Assembly: GCF_963678635.1 (NCBI RefSeq) | Contig: NW_026970997.1 | Location: forward strand, 1-64,000 | Length of the DNA: 64,000 nucleotides | Direction: 5' to 3' | DNA from: Symsagittifera roscoffensis | Taxonomy: Eukaryota > Xenacoelomorpha > Acoela > Convolutidae | Shown: piece by piece, positions 32,625 to 41,982 of the stretch | Layout of the letters: each line of letters begins with the position of its first letter | Position numbering within the stretch: position 1 is the first letter of the stretch | Made by a program: the position numbers and the translations under genes | The notes under the pieces: generated by a model | Databases searched by the model: none | Told to the model about the DNA's origin: nothing | The model's input: the letters and a program-made list of their open reading frames with translations, nothing else

Positions 32625-32880
32625 TTTTTCATGTTCATCTGTTATTTTCATGTTTGACTTGCTTTGTTTGTCACTGAGTTCTTGAATAATTTTTATGCTG
32701 GCATTTACCTGATAGTTGTCACAATAAATTGTTCTCTGTTTTCTTTTTTAGTGCCGCAGGCAAAACAGCTTGACTCATATGAAAAAGGAACTGACTTCTG
32801 GTTTCAAATAGTTTAATTTTTATCAGTAAATTAATCAAGCCTGCGAAGAGTTTCAAAATCGTAATATAGACTTATCATGA
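32625..32880. repeat. ~260-bp direct repeat, copy 1
   Basis: Shares TTGACTTGCTTTGTTTGT-, GGCATTT-CCTGATAGTT- and GGAACTGACTTCTGGTTTCA phrases with 33,650-33,915. The two copies flank the MITE at 32,995-33,381 and separate the BEN-like from the SET/CACTA gene. Confidence 0.85.
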
Positions 32881-32994
32881 AATACCCACCATGAACTGAT
32901 TTATTTTCTGATAAAACTGATTATAGATTGTTCGCTCAAGCATAAATCCTTATTTGCGGGTCATTTTCGATCTCATGTGTTTTACTGATGTACA

Positions 32995-33381
32995 TTTACA
33001 AAACAGTCCCATACAAAACAATCCAATACAAAATAGTCCCAAAAATCATGCAGTGGAGGAAAAAATCAGTAAAATACAAAACAGTCCGGTTTAAGGTCGC
33101 CGGTGGGTGCGGTGCGCGCGCGTCGCCGCTTTGCGGTGATAACCGGCTCTAAATTTCGAATTAAGTCCTACCCTCTGATGGCAAGCTCGCAACACGTTGG
33201 CGCGACTGCGGCCGTCACTTTTTTATTCAATATGCTTGTTGAACAAAGGACAATTCTCGGCCTGCCGGCTAGTTAAAACAACTTTTAATTGGGAATGTTT
33301 TTTGGACTGTTTTGTATTGAACTGTTTTTTTGTTCATTTTCATACATTTCCGGACTCTTTTGTATGGGACTGTTTTGTAAA
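32995..33381. mobile_element. TA-flanked MITE with long subterminal repeats
   Basis: A perfect 23-base inverted terminal match with core CAAAACAGTCCCATAC starts at 32,995 and is mirrored to 33,381. Flanking TA dinucleotides fit a TA target duplication of Tc1/mariner/pogo type. Further inward a second related pair (CAATCCAATACAAAATAG and its complement) is inverted too. The GC-rich interior has GGTCGCCGG-like sequence. Length 387 bases, no transposase. Confidence 0.85.
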
Positions 33382-33649
33382 GAAACGGTTTTACTTTATG
33401 CCACTGAATTAATGAAAAATGTTGGTAGAATTATTTTGTTTTGCGCTGCTAACTTACGGTTCAAAATTGTTCGTTCTTATTTATCCTGCTCTGAGTTGTT
33501 TTCTAACTCTGGTCCTAAAAACTTTTTGGTTTGATTTATATAGATTCGATTTGTTTGAAGAATACCAGTCAGTTCAATTGTTTTGTCATTCAACTCATAC
33601 TGTTAACTTCACGCCATGAATTAGCTATGTGTCTGTTTGAATTGATTAT

Positions 33650-33915
33650 GGTTTTTTCAACATGGAAATCAATGTTTGTCTATTACTTTCATTTTTGACT
33701 TGCTTTCTTTGTAACAGAGTTCTTGGATAACTTTTATGCGGGCATTTGCCTGATAGTTATCAAAATTAATTGTTTTCTGTTTTCATGTTTTGTGCCATAG
33801 GCAAAACATCGCTTGACTCACATGAAAAAGGAACTGACTTCTGGTTTCAACTAGTTTAATTTTTATCAGTGAGTTTTTTCAAGCCTACAAATAATAATAA
33901 TATAAGACTTATCAG
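33650..33915. repeat. ~260-bp direct repeat, copy 2
   Basis: Diverged copy of 32,625-32,880 in the same orientation. Confidence 0.85.
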
Positions 33916-34286
33916 GCATTTTTTGGCTAAAAGAAATCACTGGATCAGAGTTGGTGTTTTGAAATGTCTTCGACAGTCCTGATCAAACACTTGAATTTTT
34001 TTCTGTTTTTTTGTTGTTTTTTTTCGCCCGAGTTGTTTCACACGCCAAATTTATGAGGTTTCGATAAACTATCTGATTTAAGGATTGCCTTGAGAATAAG
34101 GTAAACTGTCTGATGTTTTTCAATCCATTTTTTTCTGGCTCACTATGCGTCTGTCTTAGTTTGTTCCGCATCGTGTTTAATTTGAAATCTTGTTTCGATG
34201 CCTTTTTTGAGTTTGATAGCAAATTGACCATTGCTTTTTCTGATTTTTGGTTTCCTTCTGCTTTGATTGTTTCGATTTTGCTCCAG

Positions 34287-35223
34287 GGGCCTACCGTCTG
34301 GCGCTGATTGGACTGTTCTCGCCCAATGCGACGCCCAAGCGGTACGAAGTTTTGTGGAGTACGGCTCTAGGAAAGCTCGAGGTGTCGTACCGCTGAAATT
34401 AGAGCGGAATTTTCAGAAGCTCCTTGCGGAAAAAGTAATGTGGGAAAGTGCTTACAGTCATGTACGATACCTTTACGAGTCAATCAAAGATTCTTTTGCA
34501 ATAAAGCATGACAATTACGGGGGTTATAAACTGATTTATAGTGGAATAGAATCGATACCTGGGCGAACTGTTCTACCAAATGAACCAAAAGGCATCCTCC
34601 GGATCATTCCAGAGGACTTCACTGACCTTTCGGTGATTTACAAAGTCTCTGATAAAGAAACAGCATATTTAATGCTGGGTCCTATTCGTTTCATTAATTC
34701 AGATTGTGAACCAAATTGTGAGTATGACTTCTCGTCACTCGACAAAACTCTAGTCCGACTTCGTACTTTGAAAAAATTGAAAACCAATGATGAAGTTTTG
34801 CTAAAGTATAATGACGATTTCTTCTCAAATCATGAGTGCAAATGCCGAACTTGTTCTGTGAGAGAGAGAGCTGCATTAGAATTGCAACAACCTGTACTGC
34901 AAACACCTGTACCAAGTAATGAAATTATAGCGGACAGTCAACCTGAAGTTCCTATGTCATTAGAACCATTCCAGGGTAGAGGGCATGAAATCATGGATAA
35001 TATGGCTCTGCACAAAACTTGCAACGAATTTTCGCCAGTGGCCGAAACACTACAAGAAGATCGTTCTCCAGCAAAGTCTCAAGATGGAGATCATAAAAGC
35101 TTGGCTGATAAGGATCTGCAAAGCAATAGTAAGGGAACTTCTTCAGTGGCTGAATTATTGCAAGAAGATCTTACAGCTAGGAAAAAAACACGCTTGCGTC
35201 GGCACGAAAAAAATCGGGCTTAA
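34287..35223 (+). CDS. SET-domain protein, N-terminal part of a CACTA transposase frame
   Basis: An open frame starts after a good acceptor (TTTTGCTCCAG at 34,286). The SET domain spans roughly codons 75-200. RFINSDCEPNCEYDF corresponds to the NHSCxPN cofactor-binding motif, with Ser in place of His. NDEVLLKYNDDFF matches the C-terminal Y-containing block, and CKCRTC is the post-SET zinc cysteine cluster. SET enzymes methylate lysines, usually on histones, but activity cannot be judged because of the His change. The tail has repeated SVAELLQEDLTARKK-like motifs. The TAA at 35,221-35,223 is followed in the same frame by 35,233-35,865, which is transposase-like. A single stop thus separates the SET and transposase parts. 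Upstream exons were not identified. Confidence 0.75.
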
Positions 35224-37652
35224 AAAGATTTAATGAAAGAAATTAAAGAGCGTAGCGATAAATTAATTGGCGATTTTGATGAGGCTGATCTGTTAACTTC
35301 ATCTGCAGATCAGGTGCAGTGTGAAAACGTTTTTGACTCACCGACAACTGACTCTCAGGTGTTAGTTGCGCAGGAACCTGAAGACGCTGATACAGATTAT
35401 TTGGAAGATCTAGAATCTGCAAGTCACCTTCTCGCGACAAGCTCGCCATTGCCAATCGCGTCTATGCCTGGTCCGCCTGAATGTTGTAGGTTTCCGAGTT
35501 TACCATTCGTGGGCGCTTCCACACCAAATTCTGCTGAAAAAACAAATTTCTTGAGTTACGAATTCAACGAGCGCCGGCCAATTCTGGAGGAAAATTTTTT
35601 TGAATTACCTGGAGGCACATTTACTCCCTTGTACCCCAGTTGTAGAGTTGGATCCAACAATGCACAAGTTCTAATCCGAGCTTTCACCAATCATCATAAA
35701 ATTTCGGATGCTTGTCAAGTTGATTTACTGAAGCTCTCAGAAACAATTATGCCCATCCTAATCTGCTGCCATCTGCATTTAAAAGTCTGCAGAGCATTAA
35801 ACTTAACCTCAAAGATCTATCAGCAAAACTTATTCCTGCAGCAGAAAGTCAGACTTGCATATTGAAGTTTGCAGAACTGCTTAAAGATATTGTACAAAGA
35901 AACATTTTAAGCCTTATTAAATATAATTAAAGTCGTTGTCGCGATGAAGTCTCCGATATGCCTGTTGAACTTTTGCAGATTGCCGAAAAACTAGACGAAT
36001 TCTGCCTTGACTTGCTTTTATCAACTGACGTAGTTACTTTTGTGAGCTCAAGCGTCAATCACCAAATGTAACCTATTTGGCTTTCTGTTGCCCAGCTACC
36101 TCCGATTCTACGGATGTCCAAAAAGATTATTGCTTTGGCCGCTTTGTTTGTTGGCAAAGGAAAGCCTAATTGGGAAGAAATTGTAAAACAATTGACTCGA
36201 GAGCTACAACGTAAGGTTGCAGTTCTAATGCCGAATGGACGTTTATTTTGCCTCAAGTTCAATGTTGTGCTTATTGTCGCTGACCTCATAGCCAAGCCAA
36301 ATTTATTGAATATGTACCAGCATAACGGGTACTACGGTTGCCAGTATTGCACCCATCCTGGAGTCACTTATGGCTCAACGCACTCATACTATCCCCTCAA
36401 CATCAGGGTTAATGACGAAGTTTATCGGGTAAAGCGGCAAATAAGAGAACCAATGTACCATGAAAATCTGGTAGAAAAAGCCGAAAATTTCCTGCAACAA
36501 GGAAACAAAGTAAATATGGTAGGTGTTAAAGGTAGAAGCGCTTTTAGTTGTGTTGTTACTGGATTGCCGTTGTCAGCACCAGTTGATTATATGCATTGCG
36601 TTTTACTTGGCGTCTATGCTAGTCTATTGGCAAGACACATGAAGTTGCTGAACAAAAAAGAGGGTTGAAATTGACGATATTATGTACCATGTCCCAGTTC
36701 CTGTTAAATTATCTCAGCACGGTCGACAGCCAAGAGTTCTCTCCGAAGTGTCGCAGTTCAAAGCGAATGAGTACTTCAATTACTTGTTCTTCCTTGCGCC
36801 AGTTGTTTTTCGTGAGTTCTTGAAATCGGAATCTTTTCAATACTAGAACTTGTTGCGTCTTTCTTTCGGTGTGAGGATTCTTCTTGAAACTCAAGTTGAA
36901 AAAAACATAACAGTGGCAGAAAAGTTACTTGATAATTTTTCAGAGGATGCAGTTGATATTTTTGGTGATAAGAAATGTGAAACTATCAACATTCATCATT
37001 CATTGCTCACAGCATTTACCAGATCAAGTGCGGCGTTTCGGTCCTCTCTTTGTTATGTCTGCAATGTGTTTCGAATCAGCCCATGCTTTCCTCGCCCATT
37101 TCGCATCTGGGTCACATGAGTTTTGTCAAATAATTTGCAGACATTACCTGGAGTATCATCAACTACTTCAAGCTTCTTTAGAAGAAGACGATGAGACAGA
37201 CTTGGCAGAAAGTTGGACTTATCGAAATAACTCCGCTCAACTGAAAGAAACTGACACTGATCTACTTGAAACAGTTCAGGTTTTAACTGCTCGTAATCTC
37301 GATATGAATGCGCTGATTGAGTCTCGCTGCAAAGTGGCGCGTTGGTTTTTTGACTCTCGTTGCTAATAGTAATATTTGCTTTAGAGCCAATGGTGCTATG
37401 CATTTTGGCCAAATTGAGTACTTCGTCATTTTTGAGGACAGTATAGAGAAGTACGCGTATGTGACCCTGCTTTATCCTGTCAGATACGGCCTGTCTGATG
37501 ACAGCGATCTGAAATTTGAAAACTTTGTCCAAGTACTGTCAACAGAGCAAACGCAATGGGTGAATGTTAGTGAAATGAAAAAAGTGGCCCTCATAGAAAA
37601 CAAAACTGAGAAATGGCTAGTATTTGTCCCGAAGTTTGTTGATCATAAGTGA
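35224..37652 (+). pseudogene. CACTA (En/Spm)-type transposase remnant
   Basis: The frame after the SET stop ends at 35,865. LYPSCRVGSNNAQVLIRAF followed by a DLLKL helix is the usual N-terminal region of animal En/Spm transposases. After a frameshift near 35,745 it continues (NLLPSAFKSLQ) to about 36,060. From 36,065 the core begins: LAALFVGKGKPNWEEIV, then a zinc-knuckle region with ADLIAKPNLLNMYQHNGYYG and CQYCTHPGV, and PVDYMHCVLLGVYASLL. Further pieces at 36,665-37,367 and 37,380-37,652 (HFGQIEYFVIF, WLVFVPKF) extend to the C terminus. Stops and shifts show it is dead. I could not find CACT(A/G) termini. Confidence 0.8.
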
Positions 37653-38095
37653 ATGCTTTGTCTAAACTTGTTACATTTTGTGGACCTTAATTGATTGAAG
37701 TTTCTGTTCAACTGTTTTCTACGGCTCGTTTACATTTTTCCGACGGTGTCTGCTCCGTGTGTGCTATGGTTTGAATTTTTTTTTCTTTTTTTTTCAAGTT
37801 AAGAACTAGTGTAAAGGTAAGGAACTTGTTTAGTGATTCGGTTGTTTTTCTGACTCTTATGTAAATTTAATCAGCCAGGCGCAAATGTTGAATTCCATGA
37901 GATACATTGAAAAAATCTATTCATAAATTTTATTATTTTTTTTCAAAAGAAGCTTTTCGCGGAAAATTTGAATGGATCCAAAAGTGATTTTCAACGCTTA
38001 ATGGTAGTTTTCATGAAAAAGATGCTGTGCTAAGAAAATTTACAATCATAATCAGATGTTGCAATTGCCTTATTTAAATTTTAAAATAATTTTTA
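37653..38095. other. AT-rich spacer after the transposase
   Basis: No gene or obvious terminal repeat. ATCGATTATAAT appears at 38,101-38,113, directly before the SGNH frame. Confidence 0.4.
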
Positions 38096-38108
38096 GATTA
38101 AATCGATT

Positions 38109-38693
38109 ATAATAATTGGCGATTCGAACCTTCGCCGAAGCGGCTCGTTCATGAGTAATAATTCTCAAATTGAACGATATGGGTAAGTGGTCCAAATTAG
38201 AATGATTGTTCAAACGATCGGTCAAGTCACCAAATTGTGTTTTTTGTTCAGACCTGTAATTGACGCTCATGGGGGCCGTACCACTATCAAATTGCGGTTT
38301 CTGACCGAGCAGGTCAATCATTACGAATGTGTTCTTATTATTGTTGGAAACAATGACATAAACAGAAAAACGGATGAAGAAATCCTTCATAATATAAAAA
38401 TGTTCAAAAATTCACTAAGGAAATCTGTGAATTTCAAAATTTGTGGGTTTTGCCTCGGCGAGATCACCCAATGCAGCAATGCAGTTCAATCACTCTGAAA
38501 ATACATAGGAAAATCCGGTCAAACGACTCAACAACAAACTTAGAAAGGTATATCCGAAAGAATATGCCTCGCCTGCGTGTTTTAAATTGGAAGACTTCCT
38601 TCTAGAGGATGGTGTCCATCTGAATGATCTCGGACAAAAGCATATGTCTCAATTTGTACTAAAATGGTGCCGAATTTTCAATAATTTTGCTTG
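38109..38693 (+). pseudogene. SGNH/GDSL-type hydrolase gene, decayed, with a possible 69-base intron
   Basis: Block I IIIGDSNLRRSG (Ser in GDS) starts at 38,109, block III-like VLIIVGNNDIN is near 38,330 and block V EDGVHLND (Asp and His) near 38,605, spaced as in SGNH hydrolases of about 190 residues. The TAA at about 38,181 lies in a 69-base stretch with a perfect GTAAGT donor and a TTTTTTGTTCAG acceptor. Removing it keeps the frame (phase 2). A further frame break lies near 38,499-38,520. The frame ends at TGA near 38,693 after HMSQFVLKWCRIF. No signal peptide. Such genes often accompany retroelements and CACTA-like transposons, so it may be an accessory gene. Confidence 0.7.
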
Positions 38694-39080
38694 AAACTAT
38701 TATTGTAACAGGTTCTCGTTTCCCTTTTTAAGTAGATTTTTATCTTTTAACGCTGTTTTAATTAAAGTAAGACCATAACATTTAAGCATGCTATCAAACG
38801 TTAACGGATCGTAAAAGATCTTTGGAGACTTCATAACTCGAAATATAAAATAAAACTACGTTAAAAGTAAGTTTGGCGCAAGACATTCTAGTAATAGCCG
38901 GAAAGATACTTTTGTAACAGCTGGCAAAATGTTTTGAAAAATTTGCGCAAGTTCAACTTGTGTTTTTTGCGTGACGATGCTACAATTTTTTCTATAATCT
39001 GACTGGATTTCTCTAAAAGCGCTAGATCAATTGAAGTTAGGTTATGTGTTATTCTCTAAGTTAGGTTTCGTTATTCTCTA
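38694..39080. other. spacer before the 29-bp array
   Basis: The block ATAATCTGACTGG..CTCTAAAAGCGCTAGATCA at about 38,996 recurs diverged at about 39,712-39,755, before the second array. No gene. Confidence 0.5.
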
Positions 39081-39083
39081 TTA

Positions 39084-39460
39084 GTGAAGGTTTGGTGCAA
39101 GCCATTCTATTAGTAAAAGTTTCGTGCAAGCCATTCTATTAGTGAAAGTTTGGTGCAAGCCATTCTATTAGTGAAAGTTTGGTGCAAGCCATTCTATTTG
39201 TGAAAGTTTGGTACCAGCCATTCTATTAGTGAAAGTTTAGTGCAAGCCATTCTATTAGTGTTAGTTTGGTGCAAGCCATTCTATAAGTGAAATTTTGATG
39301 CAAGCCATACTATTAGTGATAGTTTGGTGCAAGCCATTCTATTAGTGAACGTTTGGTGCACGCCATTCTATTAGTGAAAGTTTGGTGAAAGCCATTCTGT
39401 TAGTGAAAGTTTGGTGCAAGCCATTCTGATAGTGAAAGTTTGGTGCATGACATTCATTTA
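39084..39460. repeat. 29-bp tandem array, 13 copies
   Basis: The unit is GTGAAAGTTTGGTGCAAGCC plus ATTCTATTA (29 bases), repeated 13 times head to tail with single-base differences and one looser last copy. Not a CRISPR array, because there are no unique spacers. Confidence 0.95.
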
Positions 39461-39880
39461 ATAGCCGGCGTGCTCTAATACAAACCGTTAGTTGCAATTC
39501 AAGGTATGTTTGTTGATTCAACTGTTGACAATTAAATTAGTTTTTGTTTTTGCATTAATTCCTTGAGCTTCATTTTGTCTTGTGCTGTCGAAAAAATGTT
39601 TAAAAATGTATTAACTTTGACCAAAGTTTTAGTTGTCAGACTGTTTTTGTTTCTACTGATTTGTGTGCTGGACCAATGAAGTTCGTTGAAGAGTATGATA
39701 CAAGCTCTAAATGATCTGACCGGTTTCCCTGGAAGCGCTGGATCAAAAGATTGTAAGTAATTTTGTCCTCAAAGTCAGTATAAATTAATATTTGAGTAAT
39801 ATGAGTGTTTTTGAAGATCAGTATTCTTATTTTTTTAAAGGAAGTAATTTTTTTTTCGTAGAAATAGTTCAAAGTTCTTA
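39461..39880. other. spacer between the two 29-bp arrays
   Basis: AT-rich. Contains the diverged copy of the 38,996 block. The minus-strand frame at 39,636-39,926 overlaps the array and is not supported. Confidence 0.4.
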
Positions 39881-39985
39881 GTGAAAGTTTGGTGCAAGCC
39901 ATTCTATTAATGAAAGTTTGGTGCAAGCCATTCTATTAGTGAAAGTTTGGTGCAAGCCATTCTATTTGTGAAAGTTTGGTGCAAG
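39881..39985. repeat. 29-bp tandem array, second block (3.6 copies)
   Basis: Same unit as 39,084-39,460, separated by 420 bases. Preceded by the same block of single-copy sequence, so a larger segment was duplicated. Confidence 0.92.
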
Positions 39986-40088
39986 TGGAAGTTTTTTTTC
40001 TGGTTCCAAATATAGTTTTATATAAATGAAATATCTGTAATTGGGTTAATCTTGGGTTAAGATTAAAAAAAAAGAAGAGAAGAAAAAT

Positions 40089-40672
40089 TGCTCAGAATTC
40101 CATCAGAATTAATATGGTGCAGTTTTTTCTCCGAAATTCTCAACCAAAATTTTACTCCAAGATTGTGTCGTTTTCAATTAATCAAGAAATTAATATTTAC
40201 CACAAGAAGGCTCTAATACAGCCCAACAAAGTTCTAGAAGGGTTAAATCTCCAAAATTTGAGTAAATTGTTTAAAAATTGTTTTTTAGCAAAATTTTTAG
40301 GTTTTATATAGTTAAAATCACATTTGTTGATTATCAAGCAAAAATATTTTTTCACAGGTTTTTGGAGATTCAACCCTTCAAGAACTTTGTTGGGCTATTT
40401 AAGAGGCTTCTTGTGATATATATTTCTCATCGGTTAACATAGTAGTTTCAGCGTTAAGCTTGATTAACTGAAAGAAGCCAAAATGACCCGTTTTTGGGCC
40501 TAAATTTTGGCTGGGAATTTCGGAGAAAAAATTGCGCCATATTATTTCAGATGAAATTCTAAGCAGCGCTTCACTTTTTGTTTTATCGTAACATAAATTG
40601 AGGAAAACGAGTTTGAAATTTCAAGCTTTGTTCATTTCGTCCGTATGATTTAAATCAGCGCTATATAATTTC
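40089..40672. mobile_element. foldback element, copy 2
   Basis: The left arm (about 40,089-40,315, CAGAATTAATATGGTGCAG.., GCCCAACAAAGTTCTAGAAG) faces a right arm ending at about 40,672 (GATTTAAATCAGCGC). The ends match those of the 1,601-2,315 element. The left arm is shorter than the right. The right arm and loop recur at each EGF duplication boundary (41,983-42,430; 43,738-44,180). Confidence 0.8.
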
Positions 40673-41982
40673 ACCTTGTTGCAGTTTTTTCCACCTAATT
40701 TGGCCACTCTTTGCTAAAAATTCAACAAATTTCTTAATTTCAACTAGGATTTCATAAAAAAGTTCAAAGATTTATCAAAAAATTTAGTTTTTCTTAATTT
40801 TAACTAGGATTTCATAAAAAGGTTCAAAGATTTATCAAAAAAATTTTTCGTCTGTGTTTTAGGCTCTGAAGCGGGATCCATGAAAAGAAAAATGTCACCA
40901 ACCAATGAGATTAGAGAAAACGAAGACCGAGATACGAGTGTGAAAAGTAACGAGACCGCAACTTTAAAATATATTTATTTTTTCAAAATTTTCCAATCGT
41001 AAATTGCTCCTTTATAATTTGTTTTATAATTTTACATCTTTTGCATGCTTTTGGCAGCAATATGTGACGAGGGCTGTGAGAATCGGTTCTGTGGGGGTCC
41101 CAACAAGTGTGTATGTCATCCTGGCTTCTCTGGCCCCACCTGTGGTGAGTGTGTGACGTCACCTGGCTGCAAACACGGCTACTGCTCCGGACACAGGCCA
41201 TCCACCTGCTCCTGTGAGGTCGGCTGGGGAGGAAACCACTGTGATATAGGTGAACAAACGATTTGTTATTTTGCTACTCATTAATACAAACAAATATAGA
41301 CTTTTTTCAGACTCCAACGAAGAAAAAAACGTAAATGGCTATAAAAGTTGTCCACAATACATAACAACACAGTGTTAACTTGAATTGATTGTCACTTTTT
41401 CTAACAATCTGTTGGTTATGATCTTTATCGACTGAAATCATCAAGTCAGTGAAAACATACAATGAGTTAAAATATCACTACTGTCTGATTCTTCATTTGA
41501 ACTCTAACATTTACCAGGTACAACTTGTGGTGCTTTAAGTTTAAAATGGGTTACTTTTTTAGATCTGGAGTACTGCACCAGAATGAAGCCTTGTGTGAAC
41601 GGAGGAAAGTGTCTGGGGGCCAGTGATGCTGATTCCCTGTTCAAGTGCCAGTGCCCGGACGGGTTCTCTGGCGCCAAATGCCAACACTTTTCCAGCTGCT
41701 CTGCTCCTGGCTACTGCCAGAATGGGGGCTCATGTCTCGATCCACATTCAAGCATCTGTGAGTGTCCTAAGATCTGGACGGGTGCAAGATGCGACGTGAA
41801 AGCAACATGTGACATTGTCAGTTGCCAAAATGGGGCCACATGTGAGAGATCTATCACCACAAATGAGCTGTACTGTGCGTGCCCTACTGGATATGTCGGA
41901 AGTTTCTGTGAAATTGAGGATCCATGTGAAACTAGAGATAACGAACCTGCATGCAAAAACGGTTCGTTTAAACGATTTCCTT
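40228..41982. repeat. EGF tandem duplication unit 1 (1,755 bp)
   Basis: The phrase GTTCTAGAAGGGTTAAATCT marks unit starts at 40,228, 41,983 and 43,738, exactly 1,755 bases apart. Each unit holds foldback arm, noncoding sequence, EGF exon A, an intron and exon B. Identity is very high, so the duplication is recent. Confidence 0.95.
41058..41961 (+). CDS. Delta/Jagged-like EGF-repeat exons, copy 1
   Basis: Exon A 41,058-41,249 (192 nt) and exon B 41,563-41,961 (399 nt) flank a 313-base intron with GTGAAC..TTTTTTTAG borders. Exon A encodes two EGF-like units: ICDEGCENRFCGGPNKCVC.., then CVTSPGCKHGYC and WGGNHCD. Exon B gives DLEYCTRMKPCVNGGKC, two more complete EGF units and the start of a fourth. 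The Cys spacing, especially the PGCKHG-C and 'WGG..CD-DL-YC' linker, is that of the first EGF repeats after the DSL domain in Delta/Serrate/Jagged Notch ligands. No DSL domain, signal or membrane segment is present, so this is an internal fragment. All exon borders are phase 1. The exon B donor (GTTCGT) is weak. Confidence 0.85.

Noticed and set aside
38109..38135. GATTCGAACC resembling a tRNA/SINE box B in reverse
   Set aside because: It codes block I of the SGNH frame, and no box A or cloverleaf is near.
39084..39985. Regular 29-bp repeat resembling a CRISPR array
   Set aside because: Units are head to tail without spacers, and the setting is eukaryotic. It is a minisatellite.
41154..41161. 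TGACGTCA site inside EGF exon A (and its copy)
   Set aside because: It lies in coding sequence for V-T-S and is a single site without the array context seen at 19.8 kb.
41711..41956. Minus-strand 81-codon frame opposite EGF exon B (and 43,466-43,711)
   Set aside because: Shadow of the Cys-rich coding exon on the other strand.
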